Shown: positions 48,546 through 61,748, numbered from the stretch's first letter. The stretch: 64,000 nt of DNA from Schoenoplectus triqueter (GCA_964058805.1 CAXKVV010000081.1:682001-746000); one strand, 5' to 3'. Notes: generated by a model not told the origin, from the sequence alone. Translations and numbers: made by a program.

Positions 48546-50527
48546 ATATATATCACTGGCCGCTCTTGGTTGTTGCCTGTTGGTAATGATAAAAGTGGTC
48601 GCTATAAAAAGTTTCTTCAACTTAAATGATGATGTTGCGAGTATATAATATATCATTTTTAATCTGTAGCTAAATAGCTAATAGTTTTTTTGTTACGGAA
48701 AGACGATAATTTCTAGTTTCATTATTATTATGGTAAGTACATCTCAAATCGGTTCATAGTTTGAATACGATTATTCAAATTAATAAAATAAATTGTAATT
48801 AAATATGATATATATCAATTGTTAAGATCGGACACGTAATAGATTTGCATTTTTTAAAAAGATGTTCTAGTCTTTCATCAAATAAATAAAAGTTTCTAAT
48901 ATGGTATTTTAATTGTATAATGATGACGAATGATCAACTAAATTCTATCCGACTCAATTTTAATATATATACATTCTATCTAAATAATTAAGAATAAATA
49001 TATACAATTTTAATATTTAATCTTAATAATATTATACTATATAGATATATATCACAAGAGTCAGAAATACCATAAAGGTTAGACGTATATATATGCTAAG
49101 ATTATGCATTAAAAGAACTATATATATTATTTTCTTGTACACTGATAATTGGATGCGCGCATGATATAATTAATTTATTACGACGTTTATGTTTACAGTT
49201 TAATTACATCATGTATTTAGTCTTAGATATTAGTTGAACAAGATTTTCTTTTACCAAAATATAGTACACGTACATTTTTTTGTGTAAGTTTTGTAGGTTT
49301 GTTTTAATATTCGAATTATACTTACTACACCACCCGTTTTTCCACCTTTATTGGTACATGGATGCTGACGTGGCAGGATCCAATGCACGTAAACAGGAGA
49401 TATGGGGTCTGGAACATTGGTTGTAGCACTTGGAACAGAGTTTTTATCCCCTAACGCTGGCCTCATCCATTCGCTGATACTAATGAAGTACAATTAACTA
49501 ACTTTTATCAGCAAATTATTATTATTATTATTGTTGTCTCTACATATCCCTAAACATTCCTATTCACATTGACGCTCTCTCTCTCCACTGTAAACAATCT
49601 TATCATTATCATCTCTAACACCTTTTTCTTAATTAGTGCGTGCGTTTAGAGAGGAATACAACAAAAGATTATCTTCTAATGCATGTTCTGTTCCCCTTCT
49701 TTCAGTTGTATTTAGCTCAGACCGAACATGGCAGAGAAAAAGAAAAAAGATCCAACATGCAAGCCCGAGATTAATCATCTACTTTAACCACCCCACCTCC
49801 CTAACCCCTAGTTTTATTCGGATGATTTCCTAATTGAATAATAACAAGATATGTTCTATCTATTCCTATACTTATTATTATCATCATCATCATCATTAGC
49901 AGCAGCAGTGTAAGTGAATAATGTAAGAGGAGGATATATATTGCTGTGGAAATTTGTTGTCTTATGTACAGTAACGTAAATTCCATGCAAAAAATACACG
50001 TTTTAGATGCACTACTTATTGCCAGTGACAGATGCAGAATTTCGATCAGGGAGGGTCAGTTATCGAATTATAATAAATTATTGGATTTAAATTCATTAAC
50101 TAATTGGATAATAAAATTATCAAAATAATATCTTTTATATATTAAAAAATAAAACTCAAAATAATAGATAATCATGTCAATTACGAAAACTTTCCTCTAC
50201 AAAACTTAAAATTTTAAAATATTTGCATAATTACTTCATTATCCACAATATTAAATATTTTTTCTCAATAAAAAATAATCAAACAATTCAGAGATAGTCA
50301 AACATTAAATTGAGAGAGAGTCAAATTAACCTAAAAACACTATTTTGAATTGACCCCCTCTTGTTACTGGGTCCGCCTTTGCTTATTGCCACACTAATCC
50401 TCTTATCAATATAGAAATAGATAAATTGCTTGCATTTACGGATTTACCTGAGTACTTTACCCAGTACCACAGGAATGTCTGCACGTGTTGTGCAACAGAG
50501 AACTTGTAATGCTTTTCTCAGGTCCTG
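48546..50527. other. Upstream intergenic region of SMXL
   Basis: No gene. CT/GA-rich and ATT/ATC triplet runs occur near 49520-49535, 49574-49587 and 49869-49900. Any distal SMXL regulatory sequence would lie here, but I cannot identify sites. Confidence 0.4.
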
Positions 50528-50747
50528 CCGCAAACCAAGAAACGAAAAGCGGCTCCGCATGCACTGAGAAATTCTATTTCTAATTTTTCCTTTAGTTCCA
50601 TTTGGCATTACATAGAAGAGATGTTCCCAGTTCGCTTTTCTTTTTTGACTGCTTTCGCCTTTAACGAGCCATGAAGCTTTTTGTATCACAAATAAAGTTT
50701 TGTTACTGCAACTTCTGATCAGTAATGTTTCCGCTGAATTCTTCATC
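50528..50747 (+). repeat. Duplicated block X (pairs with 36976-37210)
   Basis: See 36976-37210: the anchors AAACCAAGAAAC, CCGCATGCACTGAG and CATAGAAGAG recur in order. It lies 2.1 kb upstream of SMXL. Confidence 0.7.
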
Positions 50748-51069
50748 TTGGGCCATAATGTACCAACTTCTTGTGCGTTCCCACATGTTGGGCTGTTATA
50801 TAAAATTTCTGCTGTTTGAACAGAAATTATTCTAGCTTGTAGTGGTGTAAAAAAAGAAAGAAATTATCACTAGCGTCGGAAAAATTTAATTTTAGAAGTT
50901 CTTAAACTAAATCAAATTTTAATATTACATCTGAAGTGCCTTGTAAATTTCTAGCTGCTCTGCACTAAAAAAATTATGCTGGACGACAACACAAAGGAAG
51001 AGAGTATCATGGTACTAGTTGAGGCTACACATGGTACCCACATTAAGGTTTTATGTTTAAAGTTTCATG

Positions 51070-51290
51070 AGAAAGTGGGTTGCTTTTTGGAGGAACCTGA
51101 GGTTCCATACGCGATACACCTACCCAAGAACAGAGCGACCACACCCTTTTTGAAGGGAAAATGGGTAGTGCAATTATGAGAAAAAGTGGTGGTAAAAAGG
51201 CATTTTGTCTTCAATAGAATATAACCTAATGTGAAGGAAATTGATGCCCTCCGGAAAGGGATACCACTTCGAACAAAAGCAATCTTTCCA
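51070..51290 (+). repeat. Duplicated block Y (pairs with 41230-41440)
   Basis: Partner of 41230-41440 with shared GCAATTATGAGAAAAAGT and AAAGGCATTTTGTCTT. The spacing X to Y is about 0.3 kb here but about 4 kb in the other copy, which has gained the MITEs at 40026 and 40588. Confidence 0.75.
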
Positions 51291-51647
51291 ATTTTTTGTG
51301 TTCCTTTGGATTCCTTGCGACTTGACAACAACGGAAAAGCAGTTCCGAGAAATCTAAATCAAGCAGCAAGGTAACTCAACTTTGTCGCGTTTGAGGCAAA
51401 TTCGCTCCAATACCTCAATACGGCGAGTCCCGACAATAATTCTACCCGAACGATCGGCCTCCTGACAGTACTTCCCGTTCCCATTTTCTAATAAGATACT
51501 TTTTCCAGTCAAATAGCTTACAAGGCGTACCACAATTATGTCATAATTTCAATTATAAAAAATGTTAATTATGTGATGACAACCATCCCTGAAGGAAAAG
51601 GAACAAGGGCACAGTCCAAATTTGTAATGCTCATCTTTAGTAAAGGT

Positions 51648-51975
51648 AGGGATCACTTAATAATGAGTTATTTTAATAATAATTTCTCTTAAATAAATAT
51701 CAAAAAGAATTTAAAAATAGAAAAAAATTTATTAATATCTCCTTTTATTTATAGACTTCATAGTATTTTAAATTTTATGTAATTTCATTATCGTTTAATA
51801 CCATTAAAAATTTATACAATTTACAACAATTACTATCTAATAGTCTTTAATGGACTATCAAACGATAATAAAATTATATGAAATTTAAAACACAATCAAG
51901 TTAGAAGTAAAAGAAGATATCTATGATTTTTTTGTATTTTTAAATTCTTTTATATTTGGTTGTTGCTCACTTTTC
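51648..51975. repeat. Palindromic MITE, GGGATCCTTGATAATG family (copy 4)
   Basis: Left end AGGGATCACTTAATAATGAG. The interior has ATTATCGTTTAATACC and the mirrored TGGACTATCAAACGATAAT. About 325 bp; the right end is approximate. Confidence 0.55.
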
Positions 51976-52797
51976 CTCATTTATAGATAGAATTTCTTTT
52001 TTAACATTTAATTTGCTATCCGAAACGACGATTATATCTGCTAGCTCTGCTTATTGACTCGCAGTACAACTCGCAAGACATCAAGTACCTACAAGCAACT
52101 TTCCTGTTGTTTTTTTATTTATTAACTTCTTTTTATAAACGAAAGGAAAAAAAATAGAATAAAAGCAGCATTAGTAGTCAGCCTACCTCCATGAAAATTG
52201 CACATATTGCCCCTTCTATGAGAGGGGGGAAGGATCAAGCTTTTCTAACACACCAAGTATCATCTTTTTAGGTACATAACATTTTACCAGTTTGGCAATA
52301 AAATATAGCATATGCGAAATCAAACACTTACCCAATAAGTAACCCCCCAAAATCATGTATTAGTAATTGCTAGCAATATTTGATAGGGAGGAATAAGTCC
52401 CCAGGGCAGCAGTAATGATACCCAGTACAACAATTGCAACGGATGATATCACCTGAAATTGACATAGAAGAAAATCAAAATAATACTAAATTACTAAATA
52501 GTACACATATCAATACACCTAGTTTACTTAAATACTCTGAAATGTATCACCAATTTCCTGTTAGAGAGCTCGTAGGTGAAATGGGGAGACAAAGTAGGGG
52601 CACAATATTTTTATCCTTGTTCCAATACTCCAATTAATCTGGAGTTTCCTGCACTGGTTCTCATGCTCTCCAACTAATGTGTTTTTGGTCCATACATCCA
52701 AAAATGGATAGAAGTTCCAAATGATGCTAATGCCGTGTGAATTGCAAGCCATTATTCAACAGTAAAAGCACTGACAAAGCAGCTGGCTTTTTAGTTA

Positions 52798-53268
52798 AAC
52801 TAGCTATATACCCGCGCGTTGCAGCAGAATTTTTTATTTAAACATTAAAATATTATAAGATAAAAAAATTATATTTATCTAATATTAAATTAAAAATTCA
52901 CCAAATTATAAAGAAAACATATAATAAAGACTATATTTAATCTTGGATGAGATTTTTGCACAATATGAGTTAATGATTCATGATTTTTATGGCAAAAAAA
53001 GTAAATTATTCTAACATATATTATCACCATTAATTTCTTACCAAATATGCACAAAGTTTCTAAATAAAAACAAAAATTATGGAAATAATAGTATATAAGG
53101 GAAAGAAATGGAGAGAAAGAGTGGATCAATGGACGCGATCACATATGTTCGATCAACCAACAATAAATATTATCCGTCTAATTGAGGGATAAAATGGGTA
53201 TAATAAAAATTTACAATGACAAAAAATGGACCCTCCAATTCTTAGATGCTTTATATAATAGTATAGAT
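52798..53268 (+). repeat. 471-bp dispersed repeat, copy 2 (TATACCCGCGCGTTG type)
   Basis: Nearly identical to 17052-17524, same orientation and same two ends (AACTAGCTATATACCCGCGC and ATATAATAGTATAGAT). It lies in the last intron of the AVT1-type pseudogene. High identity suggests recent mobility. Confidence 0.75.
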
Positions 53269-53353
53269 ATAGTCAAAAGTGAAATTAAATTTATTGATGG
53301 CCATCAAAATGAAATTAAAATTTCATGAACTTTCATATATATATATATATATA

Positions 53354-53759
53354 AGTCCGACTACGGTGCTTTGCAAATCACAAGAGCGTTGTGTGATTTG
53401 CGCTCTATTCTCCATTTCAAATCAGAAATGATCGATCCGAACCGTTCAATTTAATCTTCATATCAAAATCTATTAGGAAACCAAATTTTAGATTTTTTTT
53501 AGATTTTTTTTTTGCTATTTTTCTGATGAGGAAAAAATGACTCGATCTGAGAATTCTGGTTCATCCAAAAATGACGGTTTTCCCACTATCCAAAAAAATA
53601 ACAAATAAATTTCAAAAAATATAAAATTTGGTTTACTAATAGATTTTGATATAGAGATTAAATTGAGCGATTTGGATCGATCGTTTCTACTTGAAATGGA
53701 AAATAGAGCGCAAAGCACACAACGCTCTTGTACTTTGCAAAGCACCGTAGCCTAATTCA
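53354..53759. repeat. Palindromic MITE a, inside TA microsatellite
   Basis: Inverted arms of about 150 bp: GACTACGGTGCTTTGCAAAT on the left mirrors TTTGCAAAGCACCGTAGCC on the right, continuing through CAAGAGCGTTGTGTG. TA runs adjoin both ends (53335-53353 and 53759-53778). Non-coding. Confidence 0.75.
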
Positions 53760-53778
53760 TATATATATATATATATAT

Positions 53779-54161
53779 GAGTAAATCTACCGTGAGCTTA
53801 GCTCAAAAAATATATTAAATGATCTCCAAATTTTAATTTTTCACTCTCATTAAATTCTTCATATTTAAATCTTGTGGGGTACAAAAATTTGGGATGTTTC
53901 GAGTTTTCTAAGTCGCTTTTTTCAATTTTTTTAAAATAATGTACAAACATTGAATATTTTATTATTATTTTTGAAGCTGATTTTCAAAAATTGAAAAGAA
54001 TGACTTAGAAAACTCAAAACATTCCAAATTTTTGTACCCCACAAGATTTCAATATGAAGAATTTAATGAGATTGAAAAATCAAAATTTGGAGATCATTTG
54101 ATATATTTTTTGAGCTAAACTCACGGAAGTCTTCCGTGAGCTTAAGCTCACCGTAGATTTA

Positions 54162-54164
<3 letters not shown>
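53779..54164. repeat. Palindromic MITE b, inside TA microsatellite
   Basis: Starts GAGTAAATCTACCGTGAGCT and ends with the inverse, AGCTCACCGTAGATTTACTC. It is almost a full palindrome with a centre near 53960. TA runs lie on both sides (to 53778 and 54165-54206). Confidence 0.82.
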
Positions 54165-54206
<42 letters not shown>

Positions 54207-54211
<5 letters not shown>

Positions 54212-54614
54212 TAATATGCTTTTAGGAGCACGGAGCCCCTCCGTGATCCTAACTCAAAAAATATATTAAATGATTTTTAAATTTTGATTTATCACTCTCA
54301 TTAAATTCTTCATATTGAAATCTTATAGGGTAGAAAAATTTGGAATATTTCGAGTTTTCTAATTCATTCTTTTCAATTTTTGAAAATCAACTCTAAAAAT
54401 AATAATAAAATATTCAATGTTTGTATATTATTTTCAAAAATTAAAAAGATTGACTTAGAAAACTCAAAACATCTCAAATTTTTGAACCCCACAAGATTTC
54501 AATATGAAGAATTTAATGAGAGTGATAAATTAAATTTTGGAGATCAATTGATATACTTTTTGAATTAGGATCACGAAGGGACTCCGTGCTCCTAGGAGCA
54601 TGCTAGTCTTACTC
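54207..54614. repeat. Palindromic MITE c, related to b
   Basis: Same internal sequence as b (CTCAAAAAATATATTAAATG, CACTCTCATTAAATTCTTCA), but the outer ends differ (AGGAGCACGGAG... CTCCGTGCTCCTAGGAGC). The right end is again ACTC followed by TA repeats. Confidence 0.78.
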
Positions 54615-54631
54615 ATATATATATAGAGAGA

Positions 54632-54989
54632 GAGTAAAAATAATATGAGCTTAACTCAAAAGGCATATCAAATCGTCTCCAAATTTTAATTTATCATGCT
54701 CATTAAATTCTTTATATGAAAATCTTATGTGATGTAAAAATTTGGAGTGTTTTGAGCTTTTTAAGTCATGGTTCTTAATTTTTGAAAATCAGCTCTAAAA
54801 ATAATAATAATATATTCAATACTTGAACATCATTTTAAAAAATTAAAAACAATTACTTAAAAAACTCAAAACACTCCAAATTTTTGCATCCCACAAGATT
54901 TTCATATAAAGAAATTAATTAGGATGATAAATTAAAATTTGGAGACGATTTAATATATTTTTTTAGTTAAGCTCACGGTATCTTTACTC
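54632..54989. repeat. Palindromic MITE d, related to b
   Basis: Starts GAGTAAAAATAATATGAGCT and ends GCTCACGGTATCTTTACTC. Arms share ATATCAAATCGTCTCCAAAT with element e. TA/GA repeats lie to the left, TA repeats to the right. Confidence 0.78.
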
Positions 54990-55000
54990 ATATATATATA

Positions 55001-55371
55001 TCGTGAGCTTAACTCAAAAAGTATATCAAATCGTCTCCAAATTTTAATTTATCATGCTCATTAAATTTTTTATATGAAAATCTTGTGGTATGCAAAAATT
55101 TAGAGTGTTTTGAGGTTTTTAAGTCACCGTTTTTTATTTTTGAAAATGAACTCTAAAAATAATATTTATATATTCAATCTTTCAACATCATTTTTAAAAA
55201 TTAAAAACGGTGACTTAAAAAACTCAAAACACTCCAAATTTTTGTATCCCACAAGATTTTCATATAAAGAATTTAATTAGCATGATAAATTAAAATTTAG
55301 AGACGATTTGATATACTTTTTGAGTTAACCTCACGGAAAGCCTCTATGAGTTTAAGCTCACGGTATCTTTA
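55001..55371. repeat. Palindromic MITE e, related to d
   Basis: Starts TCGTGAGCTTAACTCAAAAA directly after TATATATATA and ends near AAGCTCACGGTATC, before another TA run. It is close to d along its length and lacks the outermost GAGTAAA on the left. Confidence 0.75.
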
Positions 55372-58300
55372 TTATATATATGCATTTGAGATGATTTAGA
55401 TCATATCTAACAATTTGAATTTATTAATTTACACTAGGCACAACGGAAGTCACTTCCCATTATCTTAATATTTTAATTGGCAAGTGAAGTCACTTCCCAT
55501 TATCTTAGAATATTCAAAGGTTCATATAGAACCCAGAGAAATGTTGTGATCACCTTTTATCATGAATGATAAACTAAATTCCTCTTCATAACTCAAAATT
55601 GAAACAGAAATTAATCTAGAAGTGTCTACTGAAAAGTCAAACAAACAAGAGAAACATACCTGAAAACGTGTTGCTTTGTTCCTAACAATCTTTAGAAAAC
55701 AGAGAACTGGCACTATTACAGCCTGAGAAGAAAATGAACTTTCATATAAGAAGCTGCTAATATATATAGAAAGAATTTCATTTGCAGTTATTTCAACATC
55801 CTAGCAAAGTTGTTCTTTTATTATATTACTGGTACAAACTGATGATACGACCTACCTTGTACCAGTATTTGTATCAATGGTGTTTCAGTGCAGTAAAAAT
55901 TGAGATATAACTTACCACAAGAATGCTAAGAAGTGACCCGATCAATGCCATCATAAGACCTGCAACAAGAATTTTGAACGAGGGAGGGGGTTAAACAAGG
56001 ATTATACTACCTGAATTCTGTGTGGCTGGTGGGGATACTGAATGGTACTAGCATAAAATAACTTGATATTGGAGAAGGCAAACACATAAACATTGGTGTT
56101 AAACATCCAGAAAGCTCAACCTATAAAATTGGTTTCTTATTATTTTTTATTTCATGCTTTTCACAAACATACCAAAAAATGAGAGGAGAAAAGCTATGCA
56201 GACGGTAGAGGCCACAAGAGCAGTTCTAATCAAAACAGAACTCTAAGCTTGAATGGAGACTCGCTCTGGGACAAGCTCCTCTAGACTTCTTGCCAAAGGG
56301 TTCAGCAACAGAGCATATTTTTTGACAGATTTAAGAAAACATCTCTTTTTGTGGTCAATTAATGTATTTGTGTAGCATATTAAAGTATAAAGAAACCAAA
56401 AAATATAGACAAGTTTGTGAACTCCCCACATGAAAAAGGATACTTTGTAAAGGGATTGATAACCTGGCAATAGGGGAAAAAAGAACTTTCAACTCATGAA
56501 AGAAACAATAACTGGTTACATTTTGTTAACTAAAGAATTAATTGTGATGAATGGAATAAATCGTACTGTTGTCCATAATGCAATTTTGAAGGCAAAAGCA
56601 CTTTTTGGAAGATTGAGCGTAATTTGTGAAAGAGTGCCTTCACCAAACATGGAGTAACCAATAGCAGCAAATGATCCATATATTGCCGTACATATAGCAA
56701 AACTGTTGAGAATAAAATTAAATAAATCAACCATTAAATCAAATCAAGATCACTAAGTACTTTTAGTATTAACTAACTCTACTAAGTCCTTACCACATGA
56801 ACAAAGCTTTGGTGAATTTAGTTCGATCTGACATTGATTGGTAGATATTTGGAAAAACTGAATGCCCAGAATAGCAAAATCCATACACACCAATCGCAAA
56901 AGGGACACCACTCAATTTAATTGGTTCTCCACTCGAATGGAATCCTACTCCTTATGTACCAACCAGTGCTACTGACAAGAAAACTAGAAGAGTAGCAATG
57001 ACTCCCCCAGTTGGAAAACAAACAATAATTATTAATTAACATGAAATGCAAAACACCTTGACATTTTATTGAAAAGAAAGTAAATTACACAGCTGTTCTA
57101 TTTTAATTCTTTATGAATCGTAAAACTAAGTGATCTGCGCAAATACTAAAATATGTGAGGAAATTTTGCTTTATATCAAACTGCTGTTCAAGAAGTTTTC
57201 AGACAATTTCTAAATAAATGATAACATGTACATGCCTACCGATAAATTAAAACAAAATTTAGACTAATTATTGAACATACCAGAGAGGTAAGAGATAATT
57301 CTAAGGTCACGAAGCCAAACAGTTGGCAACACAATAAGAGCTGTGATCAGACCAAATAAGTGGACGTTATCAATATGAATACCAGCCCAGTTGAAGGAAG
57401 TTTCGGGGAATAAATTAGTAAGATTATCTCCTTCTAAAATGATGAACTCCACACAATATGACTACATTTGGGGGGAAAAAGATTTCTAATTGTTAGAAAA
57501 TTATTTCTGAAAAGGAGATATAATAATAGACAAAGGTTTACGTACATATAATTCTGAATAAAGCACAACCTGCATGATTGAAAATAAAAAGACAATAAAG
57601 AACACGAACTCAATGCAAAATTAGATCAATAAAATTTATAAGATTAAAGAAAATTAAGAATGAAAGTATATATCTTTCCATTTACATACTGATATAAAAA
57701 GACGACCATTTTTTTCAAAAGCAGCTTCATCAATATCAGGGTAGCTCGAAATCCCATCTTTGCTCTCGAAACAATGCTTCATTAGAATACCCGTATAACA
57801 GAAAACAGCGGCAAAAAGTACTAAAATCACCATGCTGGTCCATCCAGCCTCTTTAACTGTGAAGGGAGTCGAAAGAATGCCAACACCTGCCAACACATTG
57901 ACACCTACATAGTAGAACCATATAAACAGTAAACACGTATCTAAATAACATAAAATAGCAAATAAGAGCTCATTTTGTGAAAGAGAGAGGGTTGGGTAGT
58001 ACAACCATACCAACCATGGTCTGTACAGTACATAATCTTCTTTTTTATACCTTAACCATGCAAGGAAATTGTTATATTAAACATTACCATTAAAGACAGT
58101 TTGTGTCAAGCTGCATCCACGACCAATATCACCATGTTGTAGATGAAAGGAAATTGATTCATCTATTTGAGAAGTACAAGGCTGTGGCAAGAGGGTCACT
58201 TCTGACTCTTGCTTTCCAGATGCTAAGTTATGATCAGAAAGAAAAGGTATCTTCAAATCAGAATTCAACTCGCTTCTGCTGATTTCAAGGCCTGAGTATC

Positions 58301-60496
58301 TTGTGATGGAAGAAGAACAGCCAAGAAACCCAAAGTTTGGAGATGCAGCGATTGTGTAAGAGTCAGTTGCCTCCCTGAATAACATATAAAGAGAAAGAAG
58401 TATCAAGTATCATGATACAGGCATAGGTTCCCATAACGGCTACAAATCTCATTTCTCATTTCATGTTTTGAAAATATTATATCCTATTATTAAGATACTT
58501 AAGCATGTTATAGGCTTATAGCTAGTTTGAAGGGGGAAATTTTTCTATCTTTGATTAAAAAGTCTTAGTTGAACCTGCTTGTGCATGAACAACCAATGCC
58601 ATATTTCATATGAAATATGAAAATATGGCTAGCATGGATGTGGATGCATAGTTAGCTTATGAAATAAGGGTATGGGTAAAAATATTTTGTACCTTACCAT
58701 ATAGGGTAAATTACTAAGTATAAACTATTAGGTATTATCTTATTAATAATTTATCTAATTTAATCTTTTAAAAATGATTCTGTAATCAATTTTATTAACT
58801 AAGCACTATATTGTATATGTTATTCAACTAGTAACGGCTACAACTTCTTAGACAATGAGACTATATACGTAATACAGTAATTATTTTGTTATGATTTTAT
58901 CTAATAAGTATTGTAGTCTGACGTTTTTTCGAACAGTTACTCGTGTAAACGATACTGCTAGGTATGAAGAGCACTCATTTTTCTATCAAGTAAGAGTATG
59001 ATGCAGATAAAATATTTATTTTTAATAGGTACAGGTATGGAATCACATCCACCAAATCCATACCGCACCTGTTGACACCGCTCTATTATGTGATCTTGAG
59101 TTCTGCTGCCAATTGAGAAAATTTATAGTTTGTTCATTCTAAAAAAATGTGCTTCCCGTACATAACAATTAAATTTAGTTTTTCCTTTTATTCATGTTAA
59201 ATGCTGGAGTGATTAACATCACTTAAAGATCACTCAGCTAGAAATGACTTAGTAGCTCAAGTAAGCAGCTAACTAAAAAGACCTCAAAAAAATTATAGGT
59301 TCAAGCCTTCATAAACACCAATTAAAATTTGAGGGTTTGACTCTCATCTTTCTATCAAAAAATAAGAAAGATCACCCAGCTGAACAATGTGCCAACTTTA
59401 CACTTCATGGAGTATCAATCTAACTTCAACAGCTCTGCCAACAGGCCGTTATTCAAAAATAAAGAAATACATAGTCAATCGTGTTATATTCTTGGTAAAT
59501 ATATCCTCGTGCCAGCAATACATTGGCAAAATTTTAGTGAGGTGTTGAAATTCCAAAAGATATATTTGTTTCTTACAACATGGAAACTATGCTTGCAATA
59601 ACAACAAACACTATGTAATTCAGTATACTCTGGGAAGTTCAGCTGATGGTCCCTGCTCTGATCTGGAAAATCCCAATTGTCTTAATTGGACCCAAAATTA
59701 ATCCTTGAGCTGTCCCAAATCTCTGTAACAAATTCAGCTCTAATTGTACACATTTATTGAATGATCCCATATAGATCTATAGTGATGTCCATATCTTGAT
59801 GGGGCAGTTCAAATCAATCATCACCATGATTGATTTGAAACCAGCCAGTTTAGGTAATAATACTGTCAGAAGTGATCTGAATCATTCAATTTAGAACGGA
59901 CGGGTCATAATCCGCTAGAGACGAGCAAATTCCCCAGATCCTACTTAATTATAACGGGGAGGTAGAACTCAATTCTCAAATCTTTTCATTGATGTTTTTC
60001 AATGAAAAATCAAATCAACGCCTTTGTTTTTCATCTTAACTGATTTGGTTAATACAAAGTTCAACCTCAAGTTTGGTTCAAATGAAGTTCACAGGCGTAA
60101 GGCTTGAAATCTTGATATAAAATAAAGGCACTATCAAAATTGTTCCAAACGAGAAACCAAAACTCAAATATTACAATCGAGTTAATTAAAGAACTCATAA
60201 CACTTCCTCACAAAACGGGGAGAAACAGATAGAGAGATTTCAAATTAGAATGACAGAACTGTATTAAAATATAAGAAGAAGAAACCAGAATGTACATTTA
60301 TAGCTAGCTAGGTTAAAATAGAACAGTACCGATAACTCTGGGGCCACTGTCGGGAGTGGAAAGTAGACGGCGCCTCGTCTCCTTCGCCTCTTTCTTCCCC
60401 ATCGCTACTACTATCGTCGTACTTGTTTCCATTATCTTCTAAATCCCGGTCGCTGTGGTCATCCTCCATGAACATCTCCTCATTCTTGTCCGACAT

Positions 60497-61740
60497 TGCT
60501 TTCGCGCTAGGAGAGGCGGGGATGAGTTCGCTAGCAGAGTGTCGACTTATACGAGGCTGCCACGTGTGATGAGGTGGTCCGCGTTTGTCCTGTTGTGCGC
60601 TCATCCACAACGACTAGCAAGAGACCCGTGCGTCACTGGCCAACCCGACTTCTCATTTCTCAACAATTATTTTTTCGCAACCCCTAGGTGCACTGATATC
60701 AATTCAATTGAACCGCCAATTCCATCCCATGAATAGTGATAAGTGAATACTTTCAGAAAAAGAGATTTTGTATTTTCCACATAAAATAGAGTTGCGAAAG
60801 TATTTTACAAAACCTAAACACATGACTAAGATTGTTCATTGCGATATATATAACAGCTGAATAATAAAAGATGAAATCTCAATAGGATTTAAGTTGGTAT
60901 ATACACCATTATTGGACAGTTAAAATTTAAATTGAGCGGCCAAAGTTTCACCTTTGCAATTGTTTTGCCCATTGGTTCAACGCCAAAACATTAACATTCT
61001 TATCCTTATCAGATGGGATGATCAAAAGCTCATATTTTTTACATTATTCACCCTTATTGTTTAATATATCCATTTAAAAATAAAATAACAAATAGATTTT
61101 TTAAATTTTGATCAAATTCTTGAGAGGACGTCAAGTTTCAAAACGCCTATCATATAAAGAACTTCTCATGATGTAACTATTTTAATTTTTCGATTTTAAG
61201 TACCTTTTTTCATTCATCATAAGCTACTTTTAGAAAAGTTCAATGTTTCTCTTGTCATTTTTTTAAAGTTTCCCAACGCTAGTTACTCCTTTGTCCGCCC
61301 TTCTTTTAGACTTTTTCATTTTTTTTTAGAAAAACACTCACTAAAAAAAATGCTAAAATTAAAATTACTCCTAAATACGTGCATTGTAGATACAATCTCA
61401 AATATCCTCCTCCCCAACTTGAACCGAGTGTTGTCCTCAATGCTTAATTAAAAAGTAAAGAAAAAGTATAGAGATACTCACTGATATATTGGTGCTGCAC
61501 GGATTGGATGTGAGGCGAGCGCATCATCTCATCTTGACTCTTTCTCAATTAGTATCTATGAGATCTTACTCTTACAATGCAAAAATCAAATAAAATGCAT
61601 TAAATCATGAGAAATAAACTAAAATAAGCACACAAAAAAATATTGGATTACCTCTCAAGCAACGTTTTGTTTTAGCTCAACTCATGTTCCATCATTCCTT
61701 CGTTGTGTCAGAGAAGGTAATGTTTGTCCTCTCTCCAAGC
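60497..61740. other. Intergenic, upstream of the AVT1-type pseudogene
   Basis: The frame of exon 1 stays open upstream to an in-frame ATG at 60610, but MSDKNEE at 60496 fits the acidic start usual in the family. Beyond it the sequence is AT-rich with no recognised gene. Confidence 0.45.
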
Positions 61741-61748
61741 AGTTCTCC

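Larger units (their letters stand above)
52360..60496 (-). pseudogene. AVT1: AVT1-type vacuolar amino acid transporter, disrupted
   Basis: Eleven exons still read as an AVT1-family transporter of about 530 aa: 60496-60330, 58374-58088, 57904-57690, 57569-57546 (24 bp), 57461-57281, 57010-56794, 56702-56567, about 56344-56173, 55959-55916, 55722-55660, 52452-52360 (TAA). They give an acidic Ser/Asp-rich N-terminus, RQWPQSYR, SPNFGFLG, then membrane segments with [120 protein letters not shown] and ALGTYSS. The family moves amino acids across the tonoplast by proton exchange. Lesions: the exon 6 acceptor reads AA instead of AG (57012-57011), an in-frame TAA at 56954-56952, and an in-frame TAG at 56245-56243. 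Exon 8 is also diverged at its start (KSVKKYALL where NPFTKYALL is usual). Probably a recent pseudogene. Confidence 0.88.

Noticed and set aside
60308..60610. Upstream ATG at 60610 as the AVT1-type start
   Set aside because: The 38 residues before MSDKNEE do not resemble the family, whose N-termini begin with the acidic Ser/Asp-rich stretch.
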